From positions 62,001 to 126,000 of the forward strand of contig JAHFQM010000001.1 of the NCBI GenBank assembly GCA_023266355.1: DNA of 64,000 nt, read 5' to 3'. This document shows positions 1 to 9,521 of the stretch, one piece after another. Source of the DNA: Aquabacterium sp. (GTDB taxonomy: Bacteria > Pseudomonadota > Gammaproteobacteria > Burkholderiales > Burkholderiaceae_C). The notes beneath the pieces were generated by a model. It saw nothing but the letters and a program-made list of their open reading frames with translations. It was not told the origin of the DNA and did no database searches. Positions within the stretch are counted from its first letter, which is position 1, and each line of letters starts with the position of its first letter. A program made the translations under genes and the position numbers.

Positions 1-706
1 GCGTGGCCACCACCCCGGCGACGATGTCGTCGATGAAGGTGAAGTCGCGCTGCATCTTGCCGTGGTTGAACACCTTGATGGGCTCACCGGCCAGGATGGC
101 GCGCGTGAACAGCATCGGCGCCATGTCCGGTCGGCCCCAGGGCCCGTAGACCGTGAAAAAGCGCAGGCCGGTGGTCGGCAGGCCGTAGAGGTGGCTGTAG
201 GTGTGGGCCATCAGCTCGTTGGCCTTCTTGGTGGCCGCGTACAGGCTGACGGGGTGGTCCACCGCGTCGTTTTCCGAGAACGGCATGCGGGTGTTGCCGC
301 CGTACACGCTGGAGCTGCTGGCATAGACCAGGTGCGCCGTGCGGTGGCGGCGGCAGGCCTCCAGCATGTTCACGAAGCCCACCAGGTTGGATTGGGCGTA
401 GGCGTGCGGGTGGGTCAGCGAGTAGCGCACCCCGGCCTGGGCGGCCAGGTGCACCACGCCGTCGAAGCCGTGGGCATCGAACAGGGCGTTCAGGCCGGCC
501 ATGTCCACCAAGTCGGCTTCCACGAACTGAAAACGGCCGACGTCCGGACCCGCCTGCAACGAGGCCACACGGTCCCGCTTGAGCTGCGGGTCGTAGTAGT
601 CGTTGAGGTTGTCCAGACCGATGACGGTGTCGCCGCGCGCCAGCAGCGCCTGTGACACGTGCATCCCGATGAAGCCGGCGGCGCCGGTGACCAGAATCTT
701 GCGCAT
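1..706 (-). CDS. UDP-glucuronate 4-epimerase-like NAD-dependent epimerase, 3' end outside window
   Basis: Extended SDR of the nucleotide-sugar epimerase family, most like UDP-glucuronate 4-epimerases that make UDP-galacturonate. I translated it from the ATG at 704-706; about 235 residues are in the window and the C-terminus lies beyond the left edge. Visible are the Rossmann loop GAAGFIG (residues 8-14), the family segment [10 protein letters not shown] (31-40), the catalytic YAATK (Y156/K160) and the substrate segment [16 protein letters not shown]. The last two are typical of this epimerase group. It would supply an acidic sugar donor for the EPS. The gene reads away from the nucleotidyltransferase that ends 56 bp upstream of it, and may be co-transcribed with it. 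Family assignment is firm; the exact substrate is inferred. Confidence 0.85.
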   Translation of the reverse strand, partial: MRKILVTGAAGFIGMHVSQALLARGDTVIGLDNLNDYYDPQLKRDRVASLQAGPDVGRFQFVEADLVDMAGLNALFDAHGFDGVVHLAAQAGVRYSLTHPHAYAQSNLVGFVNMLEACRRHRTAHLVYASSSSVYGGNTRMPFSENDAVDHPVSLYAATKKANELMAHTYSHLYGLPTTGLRFFTVYGPWGRPDMAPMLFTRAILAGEPIKVFNHGKMQRDFTFIDDIVAGVVAT

Positions 707-761
707 GCCGGTATTGTCCGTCAGGCGCGGGCCATCAGGCGCCACGGGCCCAGCGCGTGCA

Positions 762-1865
762 TCAAGCGCGCGCATCTCCCCAGCGCAGCGAGGTGGTCTC
801 GTCGCCCTGGTAGGTGGTCTTGCCGTGGCGGTCCACGCAGTACTGCGGCGAGGCCACCACGTCTTCGAGCACCGTGTTCTCGGACACCCGGGTGTACTCG
901 AACAACACGCTGCGTTTGACGCTGCAGCCCTGGCGCAGGCGGCTGCCATGGCCGATCCAGCACGGGCCTTCCAGGGTCACGCCCGGCTCCACGCAGCTGC
1001 CCGAGCCGATGTACACCGGCCCGCTGATTTTCACCGTGTCCCAGTCGATGCGGGTGTTCAGGCCCACCCAGACGCCCGGGCGCACTTCCTTGCCGGGCAT
1101 GTCCATCTGGGCCACCTCACCGGCCAGCACGCGCTGGCAGACGGCCCAGTAGTCGGACACGCGGCCGATGTCGATCCAGTTGAAATGGCGGCTCTGGGCG
1201 TAGAAGGGCAGGCCTTTTTCCACCAGCAGGGGGAAGAGCTGGCTGCCGATGTCGAACTCGCGGTCGGGCGGGATCAGGTCGATCACGCTGGGCTCGAAGA
1301 TGTAGATGCCGGTGGACGCCAGCTGGGATTTGGCCGCTTCGGGCTCGGGCTTTTCCTGGAAGGACGTGACCCGGCCATCCTTGTCGGCCACGACGATGCC
1401 GTAGTTTTTGACCTGGTCCAGTGGCACTTCCAGCGTCACCACGCTGGCCAGCGCGCCTTTGGACTTGTGCTCGAACAGGGCGGCTTGCAGGTCCAGGTCG
1501 ATGATGGCGTCGCCACAGAGGACGATGGTGGTGTCGTCGAAGAATCCTGAGAAATCCTGGATGCGGCGCATGCCGCCGGCCGAACCCAGCGGGCGGGGCA
1601 CGATGTCACCGTGCTCGCGGGCGCCTTCGAAGGCGTAGCCGATCTCCACGCCCCAGCGGTGGCCGTCGCCGAAATAGTTCTCGATCTTCCAGTGGTTGAA
1701 AGCCACGTTGACCATGATGTCGCGCACGCCGTAGCGGGCCAGGTGCTCGATGATGTACTCCATCACCGGCTTGCCCAGGATGGGCACCATGGGCTTGGGC
1801 GTTTGCTTGGTCAGGGGCCTGACGCGGGTGCCCTGGCCGGCGGCCAGGATCATCGCTTTTGCCAT
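762..1865 (-). CDS. sugar-1-phosphate nucleotidyltransferase (mannose-1-phosphate guanylyltransferase-like), copy 1
   Basis: A 367-residue NDP-sugar pyrophosphorylase. It starts [19 protein letters not shown], the nucleotide-binding signature GxGTRxRPLT, followed by the conserved PKPM and a [10 protein letters not shown] segment. The C-terminal third has the hexapeptide-like repeats of a left-handed beta-helix. I start at 1865 because this matches the start of its paralogue at 10301-11404, which has the same length. An in-frame extension to 1976 carries no recognisable sequence. It activates a sugar-1-phosphate with an NTP. GDP-mannose is a reasonable guess because gmd and fcl are present and no ManC-type enzyme is seen, but the substrate cannot be read from sequence alone. 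It diverges from rfbB across a 208-bp gap. Confidence 0.85.
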   Translation of the reverse strand: MAKAMILAAGQGTRVRPLTKQTPKPMVPILGKPVMEYIIEHLARYGVRDIMVNVAFNHWKIENYFGDGHRWGVEIGYAFEGAREHGDIVPRPLGSAGGMRRIQDFSGFFDDTTIVLCGDAIIDLDLQAALFEHKSKGALASVVTLEVPLDQVKNYGIVVADKDGRVTSFQEKPEPEAAKSQLASTGIYIFEPSVIDLIPPDREFDIGSQLFPLLVEKGLPFYAQSRHFNWIDIGRVSDYWAVCQRVLAGEVAQMDMPGKEVRPGVWVGLNTRIDWDTVKISGPVYIGSGSCVEPGVTLEGPCWIGHGSRLRQGCSVKRSVLFEYTRVSENTVLEDVVASPQYCVDRHGKTTYQGDETTSLRWGDARA

Positions 1866-2073
1866 ATCGGGTCTTTCGGCTGTTTGTGTGGCGTGTGACG
1901 CAATGATGACGCAAGGCAGGGCAAAGTTCCCTTGCGAGCGCTGTCGGCATGCCCCCGAATGCAGGGTGGTGCGCACTGGCCAGCGCCCGTCAAGGAAGAT
2001 TCGTCACGAAGTGCTCGCCATAATGTCTCCCTTGCGTCGGCTCGTCGGCGCCTTTCTGGACAGCAGCACACCC

Positions 2074-3144
2074 ATGATCTTGATCACTGGCGGCGCCGGT
2101 TTCATCGGCGGCAACTTCGTGCACCACTGGTGCGAGCGGCAAGCGGGCGCCGAGCCCGTGGTCGTGTTCGACAAGCTCACCTACGCAGGCAACCCGCACA
2201 CCATCGCGCCGCAGCTGAAGTCGGGCCAGGCCACCCTGGTCCAGGCCGACATCGCCGACCGCGAGGCCGTGCGCCAGGCCCTGGCCCAGCACAAGCCGCG
2301 CGCCATCCTGCACTTCGCGGCCGAAAGCCACGTGGACCGTTCCATCCACGGACCGGGCGAGTTCATCCACACCAACATGGTCGGCACCTTCAGCCTGCTG
2401 GAAGAAACACGCGCCTATTGGAACGCCATGAACGAGGCCGACAAGGCCGCCTTCCGCTTCCTGCACGTCTCCACCGACGAGGTCTATGGCTCGCTGTCCG
2501 ACACCGACCCGGCCTTCTCCGAGACGACCGCCTACGCGCCCAACAGCCCGTACTCGGCCAGCAAGGCCGGCAGCGACCACCTGGTGCGCGCCTACCACCA
2601 CACCTACGGCCTGCCCACGCTGACGACCAACTGCAGCAACAACTACGGGCCCTACCACTTCCCCGAAAAGCTCATCCCTTTGATGATCCTGAATGCGCTG
2701 GAGGGCAAGCCCCTGCCGGTGTACGGCGACGGCCTGAACATCCGCGACTGGCTGTTCGTGCGCGACCACTGCGAAGCCATCTGCCAGGTCCTGGAGAAGG
2801 GCCGCTCGGGCGAGGTCTACAACGTCGGCGGCATCAACGAGATCAAGAACATCGATGTCGTCAACACCATCTGCGCCATCCTTGACGAGCTGCGCCCGCG
2901 CGCCGATGGCTCGACCTACGCCAGCCTCATCACCTACGTGACCGACCGCCCGGGCCACGACCGCCGCTACGCCATCGACCCGCGCAAAATCCAAAGCGAG
3001 ATCGGCTGGGCCCCGGCCGAGACCTTCGCCTCGGGCATCCGCAAAACGGTGCAGTGGTTCCTCGACAACACCGAGTGGATCGACACCGTGCGCTCCGGCG
3101 GCTACCGCGACTGGATCGCACAGAACTACGGCGGCCGCGCATGA
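2074..3144 (+). CDS. rfbB: dTDP-glucose 4,6-dehydratase
   Basis: Second enzyme of dTDP-L-rhamnose synthesis, converting dTDP-glucose to dTDP-4-keto-6-deoxyglucose with bound NAD. The 356-residue protein has the Rossmann loop [10 protein letters not shown] near the N-terminus, the dehydratase signature STDEVYGSL with the TDE catalytic stretch (134-136), YSASK (Y160/K164) and the [17 protein letters not shown] segment typical of RmlB. Start at the ATG at 2074 is set by the family N-terminus MILITGGAG; upstream in-frame sequence is not conserved. Its stop overlaps the rfbD start (ATGA), beginning an rfbB-D-A-C operon in the usual beta/gamma-proteobacterial order. Confidence 0.97.
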   Translation: MILITGGAGFIGGNFVHHWCERQAGAEPVVVFDKLTYAGNPHTIAPQLKSGQATLVQADIADREAVRQALAQHKPRAILHFAAESHVDRSIHGPGEFIHTNMVGTFSLLEETRAYWNAMNEADKAAFRFLHVSTDEVYGSLSDTDPAFSETTAYAPNSPYSASKAGSDHLVRAYHHTYGLPTLTTNCSNNYGPYHFPEKLIPLMILNALEGKPLPVYGDGLNIRDWLFVRDHCEAICQVLEKGRSGEVYNVGGINEIKNIDVVNTICAILDELRPRADGSTYASLITYVTDRPGHDRRYAIDPRKIQSEIGWAPAETFASGIRKTVQWFLDNTEWIDTVRSGGYRDWIAQNYGGRA

Positions 3145-4073
3145 ACATCCTCTTGCTGGGCAGCGGTGGCCAGGTCGGCTGGGAACTGCAACGCGCCCTG
3201 GCCCCACTGGGCACGCTTCACGCGTTCGACGCCCACAGCCCGGGCCCGGATGCCGCGCCCCACCTGCGCGCCGACTTCACCCAGCCCGAGCAGGTGCTGG
3301 AGATCATCCGCATCGTCCAGCCCGACGTCATCGTCAATGCCGCGGCCCACACGGCGGTGGACAAGGCCGAGGCCGAGCCCGAACTGGCCCGCCTGATCAA
3401 CGCCACCACGCCCGCCTTGATCGCCCAGGAAGCCGCGCAGCGCGACACCCTCCTGGTGCACTACAGCACCGACTACGTGTTCGATGGCAGTGGCCAGGCC
3501 CCGCGGGATGAGGATGCCGCCACGGCGCCTTTGAGCGTCTATGGCCAGACCAAGCGCGAAGGCGAGCTGGCCATCGCCGTCAGCGGCTGCCGCCACCTGA
3601 CCTTCCGCACCAGCTGGGTCTATGCGGCGCGCGGCGGCAACTTCGCCCGCACCATGCTGCGCCTGGCGGCCGAGCGCGACGCCCTCAACGTCATCGACGA
3701 CCAGGTCGGCGCGCCCACCGGGGCCGACCTGCTGGCCGACGTCACGGCCCACGCCATCCGCGTGGTGCAAGGCGCACCGGCGGGCCCGCGTCGCGACGAA
3801 CTCCTGGGCCTCTACCACCTCGTGGCCAGCGGCCACACCAGCTGGCACGCCTACGCCAGCTTCGTCATCGAGTGGGCGCGTGCGGCCGGCCAGCCCATCC
3901 GCGTGGCGCCCGAGGCCATCCGCCCCATCCCCACGGCCGACTACCCCACGCCGGCGCAGCGCCCGCTGAACTCGCGCCTGGCCACCGACAAACTGCAGCA
4001 GGCCTTCGGCTTGCAGCTGCCCGACTGGCAGCACGGTGTCAGCCGCATGCTGACGGAAATCCTGGGACGCTGA
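3141..4073 (+). CDS. rfbD: dTDP-4-dehydrorhamnose reductase
   Basis: Last step of dTDP-L-rhamnose synthesis, NAD(P)H-dependent reduction of the 4-keto group. It has 310 residues starting [17 protein letters not shown] with the GxxGxxG loop, the conserved YSTDYVFDG segment, the active-site YGQTKREGE (YxxxK) and [14 protein letters not shown]. The C-terminus carries the RPLNSRLAT segment typical of RmlD. The start at 3141 overlaps the rfbB stop by 4 bp, which together with the family N-terminus decides it over an in-frame ATG 87 bp upstream. It is 3 bp from rfbA, so translation is probably coupled. Confidence 0.97.
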   Translation: MNILLLGSGGQVGWELQRALAPLGTLHAFDAHSPGPDAAPHLRADFTQPEQVLEIIRIVQPDVIVNAAAHTAVDKAEAEPELARLINATTPALIAQEAAQRDTLLVHYSTDYVFDGSGQAPRDEDAATAPLSVYGQTKREGELAIAVSGCRHLTFRTSWVYAARGGNFARTMLRLAAERDALNVIDDQVGAPTGADLLADVTAHAIRVVQGAPAGPRRDELLGLYHLVASGHTSWHAYASFVIEWARAAGQPIRVAPEAIRPIPTADYPTPAQRPLNSRLATDKLQQAFGLQLPDWQHGVSRMLTEILGR

Positions 4074-4076
4074 GAC

Positions 4077-4958
4077 ATGACACGCAAAGGCATCATCCTC
4101 GCTGGTGGTTCGGGCACCCGCCTGCACCCCGCCACCCTGGCCATCAGCAAGCAACTGCTGCCGGTCTATGACAAGCCCATGGTCTATTACCCGCTGAGCA
4201 CCCTGATGCTGGCGGGCATCCGCGACATCCTCGTCATCAGCACCCCGCAAGACACGCCGCGCTTCCAGGCGCTGCTGGGCGATGGCAGCCAGTGGGGCCT
4301 GAACCTGAGCTACTGCGTGCAGCCCAGCCCGGACGGCCTGGCGCAGGCCTTCATCCTCGGCCGTGATTTCGTCGGCAACCACCCCAGTGCGCTGGTGCTG
4401 GGCGACAACATCTACTACGGCCACGACCTGCAACGCCAGTTGCTGGACGCCAATGCGCGCAGCGATGGCGCCAGCGTCTTCGCCTACCACGTGACCGACC
4501 CGGAACGCTACGGCGTGGTCGAGTTCGATGCCGGCAAGCGCGCCCTGTCCATCGAAGAAAAGCCCAAGGCGCCCAAGAGCAACTACGCCGTCACCGGTCT
4601 GTACTTCTACGACAGCCAAGTCTGCGACATCGCCGCCAGCATCCAGCCCAGCCCGCGCGGTGAGCTGGAAATCACCGACGTGAACGCGACCTACCTGAAG
4701 CTGGGTCAGCTCAGCGTCGAGATCATGGGCCGCGGCTACGCCTGGCTGGACACCGGCACCCACGACAGCCTGCTGGAAGCCGGCCAGTTCATCGCCACCC
4801 TCGAAAAGCGCCAGGGCCTGAAGGTGGCTTGCCTGGAAGAAATCGCCTTCCGCTCGGGCTGGATCTCGGCCGAGCAGCTGAACAAGCTGGCCCAGCCCAT
4901 GCTGAAGAACGGCTACGGCCAGTACCTGCTCAAGGTGCTCAACGACAAGGTCTATTGA
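4077..4958 (+). CDS. rfbA: glucose-1-phosphate thymidylyltransferase
   Basis: First committed step to dTDP-L-rhamnose: dTTP plus glucose-1-phosphate gives dTDP-glucose. Its 293 residues match the family length. Signatures are [14 protein letters not shown] (nucleotide loop), [28 protein letters not shown] (metal and sugar site) and YGVVEFD. The C-terminal helical part ends [15 protein letters not shown] as in RmlA. It lies 3 bp after rfbD and 19 bp before rfbC. Confidence 0.97.
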   Translation: MTRKGIILAGGSGTRLHPATLAISKQLLPVYDKPMVYYPLSTLMLAGIRDILVISTPQDTPRFQALLGDGSQWGLNLSYCVQPSPDGLAQAFILGRDFVGNHPSALVLGDNIYYGHDLQRQLLDANARSDGASVFAYHVTDPERYGVVEFDAGKRALSIEEKPKAPKSNYAVTGLYFYDSQVCDIAASIQPSPRGELEITDVNATYLKLGQLSVEIMGRGYAWLDTGTHDSLLEAGQFIATLEKRQGLKVACLEEIAFRSGWISAEQLNKLAQPMLKNGYGQYLLKVLNDKVY

Positions 4959-4977
4959 CCGCTCCCAGATCACCCCC

Positions 4978-5598
4978 ATGAAACTCACCCAGACCCGCAT
5001 CCCCGACGTCGTCATCGTTGAGCCCGCCGTCTTCGCCGACGAGCGCGGCTGGTTCATGGAGACCTTCAACGAGCCGCGCTTCCATGCGGGCCTGCGCGAA
5101 TTGGGCTTGCCCGTGCCGCGCCCCTTCGTGCAGGACAACCACTCCTGCAGCAAGGCCGGCGTGCTGCGCGGCCTGCACTACCAGCTGCCGCCCAACCCCC
5201 AGGGCAAGCTGGTGCGCGTCACCCAGGGCGCGGCCTACGACGTGGCCGTGGACATCCGCGAAGGCTCGCCCACCTTTGGCCAGTGGGTCGGTGTCGAACT
5301 GAGCGCCGACAACCGCCGCCAGATGTGGATTCCCGAAGGCTTTGCCCACGGCTTCCTGTCCCTGGCCGACGACACCCACTTCCTCTACAAAACCACCGAC
5401 GTCTATGCCCGCGACTGCGAGCGCAGCATCCACTGGCAAGACCCGGCCATCGGCATCGACTGGCCGCTGGCAGGCCTCCACGGCGTGTCAGGTGGCCAGG
5501 CCATCGTCGCGCCCAAAGACGCGCAAGCCGTGACGCTGGCCCAGGCACGTGAACGTGCGGCCACCGAGTTGCCCGTGTGGAAGCCCCTGGTCGGCTGA
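4978..5598 (+). CDS. rfbC: dTDP-4-dehydrorhamnose 3,5-epimerase
   Basis: RmlC cupin epimerase, converting dTDP-4-keto-6-deoxyglucose to dTDP-4-keto-L-rhamnose. Seen are DERGWFMETF, the catalytic-base segment VLRGLHYQ (H67), MWIPEGFAHGFLSL and FLYKTTDVY with the conserved tyrosine (Y138). It has 206 residues against about 180-185 for most RmlC. The extra is a C-terminal tail after the IDWPL segment, containing an alanine/glutamine-rich helix; its role is unknown. It closes the rfb set, and a hairpin follows at 5631-5644. Confidence 0.96.
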   Translation: MKLTQTRIPDVVIVEPAVFADERGWFMETFNEPRFHAGLRELGLPVPRPFVQDNHSCSKAGVLRGLHYQLPPNPQGKLVRVTQGAAYDVAVDIREGSPTFGQWVGVELSADNRRQMWIPEGFAHGFLSLADDTHFLYKTTDVYARDCERSIHWQDPAIGIDWPLAGLHGVSGGQAIVAPKDAQAVTLAQARERAATELPVWKPLVG

Positions 5599-5630
5599 GC
5601 ATCCGGGCCTTGCGGCCTTCATCCGGAGGG

Positions 5631-5644
5631 CCCCGTTTGCGGGG
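5631..5644 (+). terminator. possible weak hairpin terminator after rfbC
   Basis: A perfect 5-bp CCCCG/CGGGG stem with a TTTG loop lies 33 bp after the rfbC stop, followed by TGTTCGG rather than a clean T-run. It may attenuate between rfbBDAC and the arabinose genes or be chance in GC-rich DNA. Confidence 0.3.
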
Positions 5645-5711
5645 TGTTCGGCTGCCAGCGGCGCGCAGATCTGACACATGGCGTCCATGAGGGAAGACGA
5701 TAATCCCGTCC

Positions 5712-6686
5712 ATGAGCGAACAAGCAATCACTGACAGCGTGGCGCCGTCCGCGGCCCCCCTGTGGCGACGCACCCTGGTGTACGGGGTCTTCGCCGTGTT
5801 CGCCGTCTGGTGCGCCATGGCCTTCCGCAAGGACATCGCCCAAATCGACCTGCGCCCCGTGGCCGATGGTTGGCTGCTCGTGCTGGCCGCAGGCGCCTTG
5901 TCCCTCTTCAACTACGCCCTGCGCGTGGTGCGCTGGCAGATGTACCTGCGGCGCCTGGGTCACACGCTGCCTTGGCGCTTCGTCAGCCTGACCTTCATGG
6001 CCGGCTTTGCCTTCACGCTGTCGCCGGGCAAGCTCGGTGAAATGGTGCGTGCCCGCTATTACCAGCCGCATGGCATCCCGCTGGCTTCGGTCACGGGCGC
6101 CTTTTTCATCGAACGCCTGCTCGACCTGGTTGTCATGATCCTGCTGGCCGTGGTGGTGCTGGCCGAATTGCAGGCCTATCGCCAGTTCCTGTGGGTGGCC
6201 GTGGGCCTGGTGGGCGGTTTGCTGGCCTCGGTGGCCGTGGTGCCCTGGGCCTCGGTGGCCGAGCAGGGCGCACGGCGCGATGCCGCTGGCCTGGTCAAGC
6301 TGGTGGCGCCCGTGGCCCGCATGCTGGCCAGCGCGCGCATGTTCCTGTCGCCCAGCATCCTGCTGACGGGCATGCTGCTGGGCCTGGCGGCCTGGGGCGC
6401 CGAAGCCGTGGGCCTCAAGCTGATTTCCGACATCCTCTCGCCTGACAAACTCAGCGTGCCCGGCGCCATGGGCATCTACGCCATCGCCATCATCGTGGGG
6501 GCGCTGTCCTTCCTGCCGGGCGGCCTGGGCAGCACCGAGGCCGTCATGGCCGCTTTGCTCTACGCCCATGGCTTCTCCACCCCGCAAGCCATCCTGCTCA
6601 CGCTGATCTGCCGCGTGCTGACCTTGTGGTTGGCCGTGCTGATCGGGTGGGTGTGCGTGTGGCTGCTGCGGCGTGAGCGAGCCTGA
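5712..6686 (+). CDS. UPF0104/YbhN-type integral membrane protein, flippase-like
   Basis: A 324-residue polytopic inner-membrane protein of the lysylphosphatidylglycerol-synthase TM/UPF0104 superfamily (includes AglD, YbhN). Hydrophobic segments run through the whole length. Family landmarks are FNYALRVVRWQMYLRRLG near residue 60, the glycine-rich SPGKLGEMVRARY with ERLLDL downstream, and SFLPGGLGSTEAVMAALL near the C-terminus. The biochemical role of this branch is unsettled; lipid or polyprenyl-phosphate-sugar translocation is often proposed. It sits directly upstream of the HAD-UbiA, DprE1-like and DprE2-like genes. A role in moving polyprenyl-phosphoryl-arabinose across the membrane is therefore a plausible inference, not shown by sequence. 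Confidence 0.8.
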   Translation: MSEQAITDSVAPSAAPLWRRTLVYGVFAVFAVWCAMAFRKDIAQIDLRPVADGWLLVLAAGALSLFNYALRVVRWQMYLRRLGHTLPWRFVSLTFMAGFAFTLSPGKLGEMVRARYYQPHGIPLASVTGAFFIERLLDLVVMILLAVVVLAELQAYRQFLWVAVGLVGGLLASVAVVPWASVAEQGARRDAAGLVKLVAPVARMLASARMFLSPSILLTGMLLGLAAWGAEAVGLKLISDILSPDKLSVPGAMGIYAIAIIVGALSFLPGGLGSTEAVMAALLYAHGFSTPQAILLTLICRVLTLWLAVLIGWVCVWLLRRERA

Positions 6687-6719
6687 ACGAATCTGCATTG
6701 ACATCTGAACAGGGACCGA

Positions 6720-8141
6720 ATGTCTGACAACGTTGCGCTGTGCGTGGACCTCGACGGCACGCTGATCCACAGTGACCTCCTGCTGGAGTCCTTCCTGCTG
6801 CTGATCAAGGACAACCCGTTTTACCTGCTGCTGGTGCCTTTCTGGCTGCTGGGCGGCAAGGCCCGCCTCAAGCGCGAGATCGCCTCGCGCGTGAAGCTCG
6901 ATGGTTCGGCCTTGCCCTACACCAAGCCCTTGGTCACCTGGTTGCACGAGCAGAAGGCCGCCGGCCGCCAGCTCTGGCTGTGCACGGCCTCCGACGAAAG
7001 CCTGGCGCGCGCCGTGGCCGACCACCTCGGCTTCTTCGATGGCGTGCTGGCCAGCAACGGCCAGACCAACCTCTCGGGCAGCAACAAGGCCGCGGCCCTG
7101 GTGGCGAAGTTCGGTGAGAAGGGCTTCGACTACTGCGGCAACGAGAAGGTCGATTTGCGCGTCTGGCCGCATGCACGCGGCGCCATCGTGGTCAATGCCA
7201 GCGAGTCTCTCGCGGCCGAAGCCGCCCGCGTGACCCAGGTGCTGGGCCAGTACCCGTTCAAGCCGGCGGGCTTGAAGGTGGTGCTCAAGGCTTTGCGCGT
7301 GCACCAGTGGGCCAAGAACGCGCTCATCTTCGTGCCGGTGGCCGCTGCCCACCAACTGGGCGATGTGACCGTGCTGGGCCAGGCCTTGATGGCCTTCGTG
7401 GCCTTCAGCCTGTGCGCCTCGTCGGTCTACCTGCTCAACGACATGCTCGATCTGGCGGCCGACCGCCAGCACCACAGCAAGTGCCACCGACCCTTCGCCG
7501 CGGGCACGCTGAGCCTGCTGTTCGGTTTGCTGGCCGCACCGTTGCTGCTGGTGGCGGCCGTGCTGCTCTCGCTGTGCCTGCCGGCCAAGTTCCTGCTGGT
7601 GCTGACGGCTTATTACGTGGTCACGCTGGCGTATTCCTTCTCGCTCAAGCGCATGGTGATGATCGACGTGCTGACGCTGGCCGGCCTCTACACGGTGCGC
7701 ATCGTCGCGGGTGCGGCCGCCACGGCGATCCCGCTGTCCTTCTGGCTGCTGATGTTCGCCATCTTCATCTTCCTGAGTCTGGCCATCGTCAAGCGCTACG
7801 CCGAGCTGCACCAGATGAAGGTGCAGGGCAAGCTCAAGGCCCAGGGCCGCGGCTACCAGGTCGAAGACCTCAGCCTGCTGCAAAGCCTGGGCGGTGCCTC
7901 GGGTTACCTCAGCATCCTGGTGCTGGCGCTCTACCTGAACACGCCCGACATCGCCCGCATGTACCACCAGCCCAAGCTGGTGTGGTTGCTGGTGCCCATC
8001 ATGCTGTACTGGGTCAGCCGCATCTGGATGCAGACCCACCGCGGCAACATGCACGACGACCCGCTGGTCTATGCCCTGAAAGACCGCGTCAGCCTGGTCA
8101 CGGGCGCCATGGCGGCGGTCGTGCTGGCCCTGGCCGTCTGA
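6720..8141 (+). CDS. HAD phosphatase-UbiA prenyltransferase fusion (polyprenyl-phosphate phosphoribosyltransferase-like)
   Basis: A 473-residue two-domain protein. Residues 1 to about 180 are a HAD hydrolase with motif I DLDGT (D10, D12) and CTASDES for motif II. Residues about 185-473 are a polytopic UbiA domain with the prenyl-diphosphate motif NDMLDLAADRQHH (N240, D241, D244, D248) and a later LxxxKRYAE segment. The UbiA part most resembles decaprenyl-phosphate 5-phosphoribosyltransferase, which joins PRPP to polyprenyl phosphate. The HAD part could remove the 5-phosphate, a job done by a separate protein in mycobacteria. A fusion of this kind is known as NoeC in Azorhizobium Nod-factor arabinosylation (recalled from literature). 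The following two genes encode the remaining epimerisation steps. Confidence 0.85.
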   Translation: MSDNVALCVDLDGTLIHSDLLLESFLLLIKDNPFYLLLVPFWLLGGKARLKREIASRVKLDGSALPYTKPLVTWLHEQKAAGRQLWLCTASDESLARAVADHLGFFDGVLASNGQTNLSGSNKAAALVAKFGEKGFDYCGNEKVDLRVWPHARGAIVVNASESLAAEAARVTQVLGQYPFKPAGLKVVLKALRVHQWAKNALIFVPVAAAHQLGDVTVLGQALMAFVAFSLCASSVYLLNDMLDLAADRQHHSKCHRPFAAGTLSLLFGLLAAPLLLVAAVLLSLCLPAKFLLVLTAYYVVTLAYSFSLKRMVMIDVLTLAGLYTVRIVAGAAATAIPLSFWLLMFAIFIFLSLAIVKRYAELHQMKVQGKLKAQGRGYQVEDLSLLQSLGGASGYLSILVLALYLNTPDIARMYHQPKLVWLLVPIMLYWVSRIWMQTHRGNMHDDPLVYALKDRVSLVTGAMAAVVLALAV

Positions 8142-8156
8142 GGCCCGCAGCCCCCC

Positions 8157-9521
8157 ATGGCCACCCAGGTTTTACAGTCATGGGGCCGCGTGCTGCGCGA
8201 GCCGCACGAAGCCATCGGCCTGAGCAGCCGCCACGCGCCCTTGCCGATGCCGACCGTTCCCCAAACGGTTCTGCCGTTCGGCAACGGCCGCAGCTACGGC
8301 GACAGCAACCTCAACCCCGGTGGCGCCTTGCTGCTGGGCGCGCAGCTCGACCGCTTCATCGCCTTCGATGCGGCCACGGGCGTGCTGCGCTGCGAGGGCG
8401 GCGTGCTGCTGCACACCATCCTCAAGCTCATCGTGCCGCAGGGCTGGTTCCTGCCGGTCACGCCGGGCACGCAGTTCGTCACCGTGGGCGGCGCGATCGC
8501 CAACGACGTGCATGGCAAGAACCACCATGTGGCAGGTTCGTTTGGCAACCATGTGCGCTGCCTGGAGCTGTTGCGCTCCGATGGCACGCGCCGCCTGTGT
8601 TCGCCCACCGAGCACACCGAGTGGTTCGATGCCACCATCGGCGGCCTGGGCCTGACGGGTTTGATCACCTGGGCCGAAATCCAGCTCAAGCGCGTGGCCA
8701 ACCCCTACATGGATTCGGAGTCCATCCGCTTCCGCAGTCTCGAAGAGTTCTTCGAGCTGAACGCCGCCTCCGAGCGCGACTTCGAATACACCGTCTCCTG
8801 GATCGACTGCGCCTTCGAGGGCAAGCGCCTGGGCCGGGGCCTGTTCAACCGGGCCAACCACGCACCGGCCGTCATCGACACCTCGCGCGTGCCCAAGGGC
8901 CTGCCCGCCACCATCGCCGAAACGGCCAAGCGCGTGCCCATCACGCCGCCCATCTCGCTCATCAACACGCTGTCGCTGAAGTCCTTCAACACGCTGTATT
9001 TCAACAAGCAGTGGAACGATGTGGCGCGCGGCTTGGCGCACTACCGGCCTTTCTTCTACCCGCTGGACGCGCTGTTGGAGTGGAACCGCATCTACGGCCC
9101 CAAAGGCTTCTACCAGTACCAGTCGGTGGTGCCGCCCGAGCGTGCGCTGGCAACCACGCGGCAGATGCTGCAAACCATCGCGCACAGCGGCATGGGCTCC
9201 TTCCTGGCCGTGCTCAAGCAATTCGGTGAGCCGCCCTCGCGCGGCATGCTGTCCTTCCCGCAGCCGGGCACCACGCTGGCGCTCGACTTCCCCAACAGCG
9301 GCCCGAAGCTGATGCGCCTCTTCGACGAGCTCGACCGCATCGTGCTGGCGGCCGGTGGGCGCCTCTACCCGGCCAAGGATGGGCGCATCGGCGCGGCCAT
9401 CTTCCAGGCCGGCCACCCGCAGTGGCGGGCTTTTTCTGAATTCGTCGATCCCCGTTTCAGCTCCGGCTTCTGGCGCCGGGTGACGGGCCAAATCAGCGGC
9501 CATGCCGCGGAGAACCCATGA
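8157..9521 (+). CDS. DprE1-like FAD oxidase, polyprenyl-phosphoryl-ribose 2'-oxidase
   Basis: A 454-residue vanillyl-alcohol-oxidase-fold flavoprotein. In mycobacteria DprE1 oxidises decaprenyl-phosphoryl-ribose at C2, the first half of its epimerisation to arabinose. The FAD-binding PP-loop region reads FGNGRSYGDSN (41-51). GGAIANDVHGKNHH (111-124) contains H119, equivalent to the conserved DprE1 active-site histidine, and GGRLYPAKDGR contains K407, equivalent to the catalytic lysine. The benzothiazinone-reactive cysteine position falls in GTTLALDFPN, where I read alanine (A375). No signal peptide, as expected. It starts 15 bp after the UbiA fusion gene and overlaps the DprE2-like gene by 4 bp. 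Confidence 0.88.
   Translation: MATQVLQSWGRVLREPHEAIGLSSRHAPLPMPTVPQTVLPFGNGRSYGDSNLNPGGALLLGAQLDRFIAFDAATGVLRCEGGVLLHTILKLIVPQGWFLPVTPGTQFVTVGGAIANDVHGKNHHVAGSFGNHVRCLELLRSDGTRRLCSPTEHTEWFDATIGGLGLTGLITWAEIQLKRVANPYMDSESIRFRSLEEFFELNAASERDFEYTVSWIDCAFEGKRLGRGLFNRANHAPAVIDTSRVPKGLPATIAETAKRVPITPPISLINTLSLKSFNTLYFNKQWNDVARGLAHYRPFFYPLDALLEWNRIYGPKGFYQYQSVVPPERALATTRQMLQTIAHSGMGSFLAVLKQFGEPPSRGMLSFPQPGTTLALDFPNSGPKLMRLFDELDRIVLAAGGRLYPAKDGRIGAAIFQAGHPQWRAFSEFVDPRFSSGFWRRVTGQISGHAAENP

Noticed and set aside
3126..5153. 675-codon open frame on the minus strand
   Set aside because: Antisense to rfbD, rfbA and rfbC, all of which are diagnostic; no family features.
5619..8054. 811-codon open frame on the minus strand
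   Set aside because: Antisense shadow of the flippase-like and HAD-UbiA genes; its translation is low-complexity His/Gln/Arg/Gly, typical of GC-rich shadows, while the plus-strand genes carry clear motifs.
7307..9229. 640-codon open frame on the plus strand
   Set aside because: Overlaps the UbiA and DprE1-like genes in another frame and is Arg/Pro/Ala-rich with no domain.
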